DNA of 9,521 nt from Candidatus Faecivivens stercoripullorum (GTDB lineage Bacteria; Bacillota; Clostridia; Oscillospirales; Ruminococcaceae): positions 1 through 9,521 of the forward strand of contig DVLW01000168.1 of assembly GCA_018715285.1 (NCBI GenBank), written 5' to 3'. Of the stretch, positions 1-6,779 are shown piece by piece. Position 1 is the first letter of the stretch. Every line of letters starts with the position of its first letter. Position numbers and translations under genes: made by a program. A model generated the notes under the pieces. The model had not been told where the DNA came from. It searched no databases and saw nothing but the letters and a program-made list of their open reading frames with translations.

Positions 1-138
1 AAAAGTCGGGTTTCCGGTGCTGGAAACCTGCAAACTGCCGGCGTCCGGAGGCAAATTTCCTTTGCTGCCCCGCCGGACGTCGTACAAACTGAATAGATGG
101 GGCAGCCGTTATCGCCTTTTAAGAAAGGAATCAGACCC
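1..138 (+). other. Left-edge region upstream of yidC, possible gene 3' end
   Basis: No product is recognisable here. Two forward frames are open from the left edge. One ends at TAG 94-96. The other runs 46 codons to TGA 140-142, so its stop would overlap the yidC start as ATGA (139-142), the arrangement seen in translationally coupled genes. Its predicted end is basic (NRWGSRYRLLRKESDP). In this gene cluster yidD often precedes yidC, but neither peptide shows the usual YidD ending (HPGGYDPVP-like), so I do not call it yidD. A 7-bp inverted repeat (CGTCCGG 42-48 with CCGGACG 73-79) has no T-run and is not called a terminator. It could be the tail of an upstream gene or a non-coding leader. Confidence 0.3.
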
Positions 139-1257
139 ATGAATATACTAGGCTATCCCCTTGGATGGATCATGTGGGCAATCTTTCAGGTGGTAAAGAA
201 TTATGGCGTCGCGCTGATATTGTTTACCGTCCTGTTCCGTGTTGCTCTCTTCCCTCTGTCGATCAAGCAGCAGAAGTCCAGTGCAAAAATGCAGGTCTTC
301 CAGCCTAAGATCCAGGAAATTCAGAAAAAGTACGCTAACAATAAGGAAAAACAGCAGGAAGAACTGATGAAGCTGTATGAGCAGCATGGGTATAACCCGA
401 TGGGTGGCTGTCTGCCTTCCATTATTCAGATCATTTTGCTGTTCGGTATCATCTATGTTGTTTATGAGCCTCTGACCCATATTCTGCGGCTGGATTCGGC
501 TACCATCACTGCATTGACGGATGTACTGACTGCAAACCCCGATGTGTTCGGAAAGGTAACATCCCAGCCGCAGCTGACGGTTATTGCGGCAATTCAGAAT
601 CCGGATACAGTGGGATATTTCAGCAGCTTTTCCCAGGAAATCATCACCAGAATCCAGAACTTTGATTACACACTGTTCGGCCTGTATCTGGGTGATATCC
701 CGACATGGAACAGCATTCTGGTACTGATCCCGATTCTGTCGGGTGCTACGGCACTGGCTACCACAATGGTATCGATGAAGATGACCCCTGGTATGAACCA
801 GCAGCAGGGCGCGATGAAGTATATGATGTATTTCATGCCGATCATGTCGGTGTGGATTGCGTTTGAGGTTCCCTGCGGCGTCGGCATCTACTGGATTGTC
901 GGTAACCTGCTGGCAATTGTTCAGACGGTTGTGCTGAATATCTTCTATTCTCCTGCAAAGTATAAAGCAGAGTACGAAGAACAGGTTCGCAGAGTAGAAG
1001 AACAGAAGAAAAAAGAACGCGAAGAACGCAAAAAGAGAAACGGCGGTGCTAAACTTCCCGAGGAAATTGAGGAAGAGAAGGCTGCTGAAAGGGAGGCCAG
1101 ACGTAAACAGCCGGCAACTCCTGATGCTCAGAAAGCGGCCGAAGCGTATATGACATCCAAAGAACTTAACCGCAAACGTCTTGCTGAGGCAAGAAAGCGC
1201 GATGCGGAAAAATACGGCGACGAGTATATTGAAGTTACCGATCAGGACCTGATGTAA
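139..1257 (+). CDS. yidC: YidC/Oxa1-family membrane protein insertase
   Basis: YidC inserts and folds proteins in the cytoplasmic membrane, alone or with SecYEG. The 372-residue product has the family core: a first membrane segment at about 23-41 carrying the conserved groove arginine (R34 in VLFRVALFPL), a cytoplasmic coiled hairpin at about 42-88, a second membrane segment at 91-111 (GCLPSIIQ start), a third at about 192-210, and the last pair at about 229-269 (FMPIMSVW, GIYWIVGN). Residues 271-372 form a highly charged Lys/Arg/Glu tail, as in YidC proteins whose tails contact the ribosome. The outside loop at about 112-190 is longer than in Bacillus SpoIIIJ. No lipobox signal peptide is seen. 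I chose ATG 139 because AAAGGA (124-129) lies 9 nt upstream; the in-frame ATG at 97 has no ribosome binding site. jag follows after 80 nt. Confidence 0.95.
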   Translation: MNILGYPLGWIMWAIFQVVKNYGVALILFTVLFRVALFPLSIKQQKSSAKMQVFQPKIQEIQKKYANNKEKQQEELMKLYEQHGYNPMGGCLPSIIQIILLFGIIYVVYEPLTHILRLDSATITALTDVLTANPDVFGKVTSQPQLTVIAAIQNPDTVGYFSSFSQEIITRIQNFDYTLFGLYLGDIPTWNSILVLIPILSGATALATTMVSMKMTPGMNQQQGAMKYMMYFMPIMSVWIAFEVPCGVGIYWIVGNLLAIVQTVVLNIFYSPAKYKAEYEEQVRRVEEQKKKEREERKKRNGGAKLPEEIEEEKAAEREARRKQPATPDAQKAAEAYMTSKELNRKRLAEARKRDAEKYGDEYIEVTDQDLM

Positions 1258-1337
1258 GGTGCTGTTTCCGCCAATCTTTCCTGCAGATTATACCTTGTAT
1301 TTTCTGATGCAGATGATGAACAGGAGGATTATTATTT

Positions 1338-2402
1338 ATGACCCGTGAGTATATTGCATCTGCCAATTCGGTCGAGGAAGCTTTTGAACTGGCATGCCGG
1401 GAACTTGGCATCCAGCCGGACGAGGTTTCTTCCCGGGAGGTTTTGAGGCTCCCGAAAAAAGGCCTGTTTGGTAAGATCAAGCAGCAGGCACAGGTAAAGG
1501 TTGTCGTTGAAGATCCTGCTCCTGCAGTTGTTCCGCAAAAGGCTGAGAAGCCGGCGGCTCAGCCGGTGGAAAAGGCTCCCAAAGCTGCTGCAAAGCCGGA
1601 AGTCAAGCCGGAAGCAAAACCGGTTATCGTTCAGCAGATGGACGAACCTAAGGCAGCAGAGCCTGTGACAGTTTGTGAAGAACCGGTACAGGAGACTTCC
1701 AATGAGCTGACTGAAGAAGAGATTGCTGATATCGAGCCCAAGATTGAGATTGCCCGGAATTATCTCTCCGAAATCTTTGAAAAGATGGGCGCCGGTGATG
1801 TCACAATGGAGTTTACCAAAGCTCCTGACCGTACCGTCATTATCCATCTTGATGGCGATTCGATCGGTTCGGTTATCGGTAAACGCGGTGAGACGCTGGA
1901 TTCTCTCCAGTACCTTGTCTGCCTGGTTGCAAACCGTCTCAGACGCCGGGAAGGCGATTATGTCCGGTTTACGATGAATGCCGGCAACTATCGCGAAAAG
2001 AGAGAAGAAACCCTTCGTGCTCTGGCTGCACGGATGGCTAAAAAGGCACTCAAGACCGGAAGACCGGTTGCACTTGAGCCGATGAATCCTTATGAAAGAC
2101 GGATTATCCATGCCGTTGTAACCGATATTGAGGGTGTTACCTCCAAATCCAACGGTGAAGAACCCAATCGTAAGGTTATCATCAAGCCGACCCGTACCGA
2201 AACCCGCGAAGGCGGCCGTTCCAGACGGGAAGGCGGTCGTTCCAGAAGAGGCGGCAGACGTGATTCTGAATCGCGCCAGCCCAGAGAGATGAACGAGAGC
2301 GTCCAGTCTGCCGGCGAGGCTGCCGTCAGGGAGCCGGCTCCCCATCGGGAGGCTAAAAAGCTGGATGATTCGGTCAAGCTGTATGGCAAGATCGAGCTGT
2401 AA
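1338..2402 (+). CDS. jag: Jag/KhpB-family RNA-binding protein (Jag_N, KH, R3H)
   Basis: Jag (also called KhpB or EloR) is a cytoplasmic RNA-binding protein almost always encoded beside yidC; in streptococci it affects cell elongation and division. The 354-residue product has a Jag_N domain at about 1-58 with the hallmark KKGLFG (40-45). A linker rich in Ala, Pro, Lys and Glu follows (about 59-125). A KH domain covers about 130-215, with its RNA-contact GKRG loop at 181-184. The R3H domain is at about 218-284, with R254 and H258 forming the Arg-x3-His signature. The C-terminal tail (286-354) is unusual: it is rich in Arg and Gly and contains a duplicated EGGRSRR unit. The start is supported by AGGAGG (1322-1327), 10 nt before ATG. 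The gene lies 80 nt after yidC with no clear promoter or terminator between, so the two are probably co-transcribed. A strong terminator follows. Confidence 0.95.
   Translation: MTREYIASANSVEEAFELACRELGIQPDEVSSREVLRLPKKGLFGKIKQQAQVKVVVEDPAPAVVPQKAEKPAAQPVEKAPKAAAKPEVKPEAKPVIVQQMDEPKAAEPVTVCEEPVQETSNELTEEEIADIEPKIEIARNYLSEIFEKMGAGDVTMEFTKAPDRTVIIHLDGDSIGSVIGKRGETLDSLQYLVCLVANRLRRREGDYVRFTMNAGNYREKREETLRALAARMAKKALKTGRPVALEPMNPYERRIIHAVVTDIEGVTSKSNGEEPNRKVIIKPTRTETREGGRSRREGGRSRRGGRRDSESRQPREMNESVQSAGEAAVREPAPHREAKKLDDSVKLYGKIEL
2208..2249 (+). repeat. Tandem 21-bp repeat in the jag 3' end
   Basis: Two adjacent 21-bp units (2208-2228 and 2229-2249) agree at 18 of 21 positions. They encode EGGRSRR twice (Jag residues 291-297 and 298-304), followed by GGRR. 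The three differences are all in the third position of a codon or are synonymous Arg changes, so the protein repeat is exact. This creates a short RGG-like basic patch after the R3H domain. Confidence 0.85.
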
Positions 2403-2413
2403 CAGATAAGAAA

Positions 2414-2429
2414 ACCCGTTTTTGCGGGT
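2414..2429 (+). other. Small hairpin ahead of the jag terminator
   Basis: ACCCG (2414-2418) pairs with CGGGT (2425-2429) around a 6-nt loop. It starts 12 nt after the jag stop and sits directly before the main terminator. A 5-bp stem without its own T-run is too weak to call a terminator; it may protect the 3' end of the message or be incidental. Confidence 0.4.
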
Positions 2430-2432
2430 GCA

Positions 2433-2472
2433 GGACCTCCGCAGCTGAAAATATGCGGAGGTCCTCTTATTT
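2433..2472 (+). terminator. Intrinsic terminator after yidC-jag
   Basis: A perfect 11-bp GC-rich stem is formed by GGACCTCCGCA (2433-2443) and TGCGGAGGTCC (2454-2464), with a 10-nt loop. The T-rich run TCTTATTT (2465-2472) follows. It lies 31 nt after the jag stop and would end the yidC-jag transcript, which implies that mnmE needs its own promoter somewhere in 2473-2570. I could not identify a convincing one there. Confidence 0.9.
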
Positions 2473-2581
2473 GAGAAGGATATTGACGCATGGAAAACAG
2501 ATGTGTTTGTTTTCTTTGCATGAATAGCCTTCAGAGGTGTTGAGTAAAGTAGGATTGTGTTAATGGGACAGGGTGATTTTG

Positions 2582-3976
2582 ATGAATGAAACGATTGCAG
2601 CAATTGCGACACCGCAGGCAGCGGGTGGTATCAGTGTGATCCGTATTTCCGGCGCTGATGCGCTGAAGGTCGCAGACAGTGTTTTTCTGCCGGTTTCCGG
2701 TAAGAAACTTGCGCAGTATAAAGGGTATACCGCAGCGTATGGGCACATTTTGTGTGGAAATGGCGGCGATGAACTGGATGATGGCGTTGCAACCGTTTTC
2801 CGCGCACCGCACAGCTATACAGGCGAGGATGTTGTGGAGATTTCCTGTCACGGCGGATTGCTGATTACCAGAAAGGTACTGCGCGCCTGTCTGGATAACG
2901 GCGCAAGGCTGGCAGGACCCGGTGAGTTTACGCGGCGCGCCTTTATGAATGGTAAAATGTCCCTGACCCAGGCAGAAGCGGTTGCAGATTTGATTAGTGC
3001 TGGTTCAGAACGCAGCTTGCGGGCTGCCCACAGCGCGATGGACGGTGCCCTTTACCGGAAAATTCGTGCAATTACCGACCAGCTGCTGGCAGTCAGCAGC
3101 CATCTTGCGGCGTATATCGATTACCCGGAAGAGGATGTGGATGAACTGACGGTCGAAGATATTGATCGCATCTGCCGTGACAGCCTTGGTCAGCTGAAAA
3201 AGCTGCTGACCAATTTTGAACGCGGACGGTTAATCAGAGAAGGCGTCGCCACGGTTATTATCGGAAAACCCAATGTTGGCAAATCGACGCTGATGAACCT
3301 GCTCAGCGGCTGTGCACGCAGTATTGTCACCAATATTCCCGGTACGACAAGGGATGTCGTCGAAGAAACAGTCAACCTCGGTGATGTGGTACTGCGGCTT
3401 GCAGACACGGCTGGTATCCGGGAAACAGATAATCCGGTTGAAAAAATTGGTGTGGATATTGCGCTTTCCCGTCTGGAAAGTGCCGGGTTGGTGCTTGCAG
3501 TATTCGACCTGTCGGAACCGTTGTCTGATGAAGACAGACGGATTATCGGCCGTATCAAAGAAATGCCGCGGCTGCCAGTTGTGGCAGTGCTCAATAAAAC
3601 TGACCTGCCGCCGGTACTGGATACGCAGGAAATTATCAGCAGTTTTCCCCATTCTGTCCAGCTTTCAGCAGGCGGTGGTATGGAAGAACAGGAACAGGCA
3701 ATTGAAACCTTGAACCAGGTAATCGGTGAGATGCTGATGCTGGATGGATTTGACCCGTCGGAAGCGTCTCTTGCCAATGAACGGCAGCGGTCTGCGGCTG
3801 CGGATGCGGCAAAATGCCTGGAAGAAGTGGCTGGTACAATTGAGGCCGGATACACGCTGGATGCAGTCGATGTGGCGCTGGAGAGTGCGTTGTCGGCGCT
3901 ATTTGAACTGAGCGGTGAAAAGGTCAGTGATACGGTTATCGATCAGGTCTTTGAAAAATTCTGCGTCGGAAAATGA
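2582..3976 (+). CDS. mnmE: tRNA modification GTPase MnmE (TrmE)
   Basis: MnmE works with MnmG to place a (carboxymethyl)aminomethyl group on C5 of the wobble uridine (U34) of tRNAs that read codons ending in A or G. The 464-residue product has an N-terminal tetrahydrofolate-binding domain (about 1-118, starting NETIAAIAT), a helical domain, and an inserted GTPase domain at about 220-380. Visible GTPase motifs are G1 GKPNVGKS (228-235), G2 GTTRD (254-258), G3 DTAG (275-278) and G4 NKTD (338-341). The C-terminus is FCVGK, with the catalytic-region cysteine C461; the usual form is FCIGK. I chose ATG 2582 because the family starts MNETIAAIAT-like and GGTGA (2572-2576) lies 5 nt upstream; an in-frame GTG at 2573 overlaps that ribosome binding site. 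mnmG begins 49 nt downstream. Confidence 0.97.
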   Translation: MNETIAAIATPQAAGGISVIRISGADALKVADSVFLPVSGKKLAQYKGYTAAYGHILCGNGGDELDDGVATVFRAPHSYTGEDVVEISCHGGLLITRKVLRACLDNGARLAGPGEFTRRAFMNGKMSLTQAEAVADLISAGSERSLRAAHSAMDGALYRKIRAITDQLLAVSSHLAAYIDYPEEDVDELTVEDIDRICRDSLGQLKKLLTNFERGRLIREGVATVIIGKPNVGKSTLMNLLSGCARSIVTNIPGTTRDVVEETVNLGDVVLRLADTAGIRETDNPVEKIGVDIALSRLESAGLVLAVFDLSEPLSDEDRRIIGRIKEMPRLPVVAVLNKTDLPPVLDTQEIISSFPHSVQLSAGGGMEEQEQAIETLNQVIGEMLMLDGFDPSEASLANERQRSAAADAAKCLEEVAGTIEAGYTLDAVDVALESALSALFELSGEKVSDTVIDQVFEKFCVGK

Positions 3977-4025
3977 TTTCGGTGAAGATTTCGTCACCCG
4001 ATATTCGGGAGGGAGATAGAAAAAT

Positions 4026-5933
4026 ATGAGTTATCAGATGGAAAGCTATGATGTGGCGGTAATCGGCGGCGGTCACGCCGGGATTGAAGCTGCTGTGGCG
4101 GCGGCAAGGCTTGGGGCAAAGACGGTGCTGTTTACCCTGACACTGGATGCAATCGCCAATCTTCCCTGTAATCCGTCGATTGGTGGTACGGCAAAAGGTC
4201 ACCTCGTCCGTGAGATTGACGCACTGGGCGGCGTAATGGGCATTGCGGCAGACCATTGCTTTATCCAGAGCCGGATGCTCAACCTTGGAAAAGGACCGGC
4301 GGTCCATTCTCTGCGGGTACAGGCCGATCGGTCGAGGTATCATCTGTATATGAAAAAGCTGCTGGAAAACCAGGAAAACCTGTATATCCGTCAGGCGGAA
4401 GTTACGGCTGTACTGGTGGAAGACGGCAAGGTTACCGGTGTACAGACAAAGCTCGGGGCGGTTTATCCGGTGAAAGCCTGCGTCATTGCGACCGGTACCT
4501 ATCTCGGCGGCACAATCCATGTCGGTGATGTTTCCTATGCATCCGGTCCGGACGGCGTTGCAGCCGCAACTGTACTGACCGATAGCCTGAAAGCTGCTGG
4601 ACTGCATATGCGCCGGTTTAAAACCGGTACGCCTGCTCGTGTTCATAAACGGAGTATCGATTTTTCCAAGTTTGAATGCCAGCATGGTGACGATGAGATT
4701 GTTCCGTTCAGTTTTACGACCAATCCGGAAGGATTGCGCAATCAGGTCGATTGTTATATCGCCTACACCAATGAGCGTACCCATCAGGTGATTATGGACA
4801 ATATCGACCGTTCCCCTATTTATGGCGGCCGTATCCATGCGATTGGACCACGGTACTGCCCGTCGCTGGAAGATAAGGTCATGCGTTTTTCGGAAAAACC
4901 GCGCCATCAGTTCTTTATTGAACCGATGGGACTGGATACCGATGAAATTTATTTGCAGGGTCTCTCCTCTTCTCTGCCGGAAGATGTGCAGGTGGCTTTC
5001 CTGAAAACCATTCCCGGGTTTGAAAATCTGGAAGTTATGCGCAATGCCTATGCGATTGAATATGACTGTGTTGACCCGCTGGATTTGCGTGCGACGCTGG
5101 AAACAAAGGCTGTTTCCGGGTTGTATGGCGCCGGTCAGTTCAATGGAACGTCCGGTTATGAAGAGGCAGCGGCTCAGGGCTTAATAGCCGGTATCAATGC
5201 GGCATTGAAGGTACAGAAACGTGAACCGCTGATTCTTGATCGTTCGACCTCCTATATCGGTACGCTGATTGACGACCTGGTCACCAAGGGATGCAGTGAC
5301 CCGTACAGAATGATGACTTCAAGAAGTGAATTCCGGCTGGTACTGCGGCAGGATAACGCAGATGAACGGCTGACACCGGTTGGATATAAACTCGGGTTGA
5401 TTAGTGAAGAACGTTATCAGGCGCTTCTCAAAAAATTGCAGATGATAAAGGATGAGCGCGAAAGAATCGAGCGGGTTAATATTGCACCGTCTGAGCCGCT
5501 TGCAGAGCTGATGCTGTCCAAGGGTACCGAGCCGCTGCATACCGGCTGTAAACTGGCTGATCTGGTCAGACGGCCACAGCTGGGATATGCTGACCTGGCG
5601 CCGTTTGACCCGGAACGTCCGGAATTGCCGCGCGCAGTTGCCGAGCAGGTCGAGATTCAGACCAAGTACGAAGGATATATCCATAAACAGATGCTGGAAG
5701 TCGCGGAAATGCGGCGGCTGGAAGCAAAAAAAATACCGGAAAATATCTGCTATGATGAAATTGACGGCCTGCGGCTGGAAGCAAGAGAAAAACTCAGCCG
5801 TGTACTGCCGGAAAATATCGGTCAGGCTTCCCGGATATCCGGCGTTAATCCGGCGGATATTTCGGCACTGCTGATCTATCTGGAAGTATGGCAGAATAAA
5901 CAGCAGGATAAAGAGGTGAAGACAGATGATTAA
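4026..5933 (+). CDS. mnmG: tRNA uridine-5-carboxymethylaminomethyl modification enzyme MnmG (GidA)
   Basis: MnmG is the FAD-dependent partner of MnmE in wobble-uridine modification; FAD and NADH act on the tRNA-bound intermediate. The 635-residue length is normal for the family. A Rossmann FAD site is visible as VIGGGHAG (12-19). Both family signatures are present: GPRYCPSLEDK (274-284) and GQFNGTSGYEEAAAQG (370-385). The two conserved cysteines correspond to C48 (in NLPCNPSIGG) and C278. The C-terminal helical domain that binds MnmE ends near residue 625. GGGAGGGAG (4007-4015) lies 10 nt before the ATG and supports this start. The gene sits 49 nt after mnmE and its end overlaps rsmG by 8 nt, so the three are very probably one operon. 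Confidence 0.97.
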   Translation: MSYQMESYDVAVIGGGHAGIEAAVAAARLGAKTVLFTLTLDAIANLPCNPSIGGTAKGHLVREIDALGGVMGIAADHCFIQSRMLNLGKGPAVHSLRVQADRSRYHLYMKKLLENQENLYIRQAEVTAVLVEDGKVTGVQTKLGAVYPVKACVIATGTYLGGTIHVGDVSYASGPDGVAAATVLTDSLKAAGLHMRRFKTGTPARVHKRSIDFSKFECQHGDDEIVPFSFTTNPEGLRNQVDCYIAYTNERTHQVIMDNIDRSPIYGGRIHAIGPRYCPSLEDKVMRFSEKPRHQFFIEPMGLDTDEIYLQGLSSSLPEDVQVAFLKTIPGFENLEVMRNAYAIEYDCVDPLDLRATLETKAVSGLYGAGQFNGTSGYEEAAAQGLIAGINAALKVQKREPLILDRSTSYIGTLIDDLVTKGCSDPYRMMTSRSEFRLVLRQDNADERLTPVGYKLGLISEERYQALLKKLQMIKDERERIERVNIAPSEPLAELMLSKGTEPLHTGCKLADLVRRPQLGYADLAPFDPERPELPRAVAEQVEIQTKYEGYIHKQMLEVAEMRRLEAKKIPENICYDEIDGLRLEAREKLSRVLPENIGQASRISGVNPADISALLIYLEVWQNKQQDKEVKTDD

Positions 5934-6651
5934 CCGTGACTTTTTGATGGACAAACTGAAAGAGACAGGTTTTGAACTCTCCCAGCCGGAGCAGCTGACA
6001 GAACGGTTTGACCGGTATGCTGAGATGCTGGTCGACTGGAATGAAAAAATCAATCTGACAGCGATTACTGCGCCGGACGAGATTGTCATCAAGCATTTTG
6101 TCGACAGTCTCCTGCTATTGAAAGCGTATGATGTCCCTAAGGGTGTAAGCATGATTGACGTCGGAACTGGAGCGGGATTTCCGTCAGTTCCGGTTGCAAT
6201 GGTGCGGGATGATATCCGGCTCACCTTGATGGACAGTCTGAATAAGCGCATCAATTTCCTGAAAGAACTGAGTAAGACGCTGGGCGTGAATGCAGAGTGC
6301 GTACATGCCCGTGCGGAAGAATTCGGCAACAAGCCTGAATACCGTGAACAATACGACGTGGCATGCGCACGGGCAGTCGCCCACCTGCGGGAACTGTCTG
6401 AATACTGCCTGCCGTTTGTAAAAGTCGGCGGCGCGTTTGTCGCACTCAAGAGCGTTGGGTTGGAACAGGAACTGGAAGAGGCCAAGGCGGCAATCGACAT
6501 CCTTGGCGGAAAAGTCGAAAGAATCTCCCGTTTTACCCTGCCGGATGGTGCGGAAAGGGCGATTGCTGTCATTCGCAAAATCCGTCCTACCCCGAAAAAA
6601 TTCCCTCGTCCGTACGGTAAAATCAAGAAAAATCCGCTGAATAAGGCCTGA
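5926..6651 (+). CDS. rsmG: 16S rRNA (guanine-N7) methyltransferase RsmG (GidB)
   Basis: RsmG methylates N7 of G527 (E. coli numbering) in the 530 loop of 16S rRNA, using S-adenosylmethionine; loss of the enzyme gives low-level streptomycin resistance in several species. The 241-residue product shows the family stretch NEKINLTAI (39-47) and HFVDSL (57-62), the SAM-binding glycine loop IDVGTGAGFPSVP (77-89), DSLNKRINFL (103-112) and CARAVA (147-152). The short C-terminal tail is basic. GAGGTGA (5913-5919) lies 6 nt before ATG 5926 and decides this start over the in-frame ATG at 5947. The start lies inside the end of mnmG (8-nt overlap), which suggests translational coupling. No clear hairpin terminator follows, so some transcription may continue into noc. 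Confidence 0.96.
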   Translation: MINRDFLMDKLKETGFELSQPEQLTERFDRYAEMLVDWNEKINLTAITAPDEIVIKHFVDSLLLLKAYDVPKGVSMIDVGTGAGFPSVPVAMVRDDIRLTLMDSLNKRINFLKELSKTLGVNAECVHARAEEFGNKPEYREQYDVACARAVAHLRELSEYCLPFVKVGGAFVALKSVGLEQELEEAKAAIDILGGKVERISRFTLPDGAERAIAVIRKIRPTPKKFPRPYGKIKKNPLNKA

Positions 6652-6665
6652 AAACCATTAAAGAT

Positions 6666-6690
6666 CTATTTTTCCCACGACCTATTTTTC
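6666..6690 (+). repeat. Short T-rich direct repeats between rsmG and noc
   Basis: CTATTTTTC occurs at 6666-6674 and again at 6682-6690, 16 nt apart. TTTCCCAC occurs at 6671-6678 and again at 6700-6707. Together they give the region upstream of the candidate noc promoter a repeated pyrimidine-rich look. No protein is known to me to bind these, and repeats this short may be chance. Confidence 0.4.
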
Positions 6691-6719
6691 TGGAAATAAT
6701 TTCCCACCGGGTGTATACT
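6691..6719 (+). promoter_or_regulatory. Candidate sigma-A promoter for noc
   Basis: TGGAAA (6691-6696, 4 of 6 to TTGACA) and TATACT (6714-6719, 5 of 6 to TATAAT) are separated by an ideal 17 bp. Transcription would begin near 6726, about 54 nt before the noc start. A 13-bp palindrome covers the -35 box, which would suit an operator. This is a sequence match only. Confidence 0.5.
6692..6704. promoter_or_regulatory. Palindrome over the noc -35 box
   Basis: GGAAAT and ATTTCC flank a central A to give a perfect 13-bp inverted repeat. With the next base it includes ATTTCCC (6699-6705), an exact half of the Noc-binding site known from Bacillus subtilis (ATTTCCCGGGAAAT). The loop is too small to fold as RNA, so if it is functional it would be a protein-binding site in DNA. 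Noc autoregulation is one speculative reading. Confidence 0.35.
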
Positions 6720-6726
6720 CCTTCTT

Positions 6727-6750
6727 ACCTGGACAGACTGTCTGTCCGGT
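6727..6750 (+). other. Hairpin at the 5' end of the noc leader
   Basis: GGACAGA (6731-6737) pairs with TCTGTCC (6741-6747) around CTG. The stem extends by ACC (6727-6729) with GGT (6748-6750), leaving T6730 as a bulge. It begins about where transcription from the candidate noc promoter would start and ends 10 nt before the ribosome binding site AAGGAAGGA (6761-6769). No T-run follows, so it is not a terminator. It could stabilise the mRNA 5' end or be an operator. Confidence 0.55.
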
Positions 6751-6779
6751 GATATCTGACAAGGAAGGATGTATCAGCG

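Noticed and set aside
1282..1312. Repeated TGCAGAT between yidC and jag
   Set aside because: Two short copies without a stem, T-run or promoter boxes; likely chance.
2552..2562. GGATTGTGTTA shared between the mnmE upstream region and the parA promoter (7951-7961)
   Set aside because: Several 11-base matches are expected by chance in a window this size, and the mnmE copy lacks a TATAAT.
2483..2565. Promoter for mnmE, from TTGACG (2483-2488) or TTGAGT (2540-2545)
   Set aside because: Neither has a convincing -10 box at 16-18 bp. A promoter is expected here after the terminator, but I cannot place it.
1332..2612. A long open frame on the minus strand opposite jag (about 426 codons)
   Set aside because: It lies antisense to a clear Jag protein, spans the terminator and has no family resemblance. 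Codon bias of the + strand gene explains its length.
3981..3998. Hairpin GGTGA/TCACC between mnmE and mnmG
   Set aside because: A 5-bp stem with an 8-nt loop and no T-run; too weak to support a function.
4260..4268. DnaA-box-like TTATCCAGA in mnmG, and TTATCCAT copies in jag
   Set aside because: They are isolated, imperfect and inside coding sequence, with no cluster or AT-rich unwinding region, so no origin is called in this window.
5012..5025. Noc-site-like core TTCCCGGG inside mnmG
   Set aside because: Only the central eight bases match ATTTCCCGGGAAAT, and it is explained by coding sequence.
5319..6626. A long open frame on the minus strand opposite mnmG and rsmG (about 435 codons)
   Set aside because: It covers two well-supported genes, has low-complexity Ser/Arg composition and no recognisable domain.
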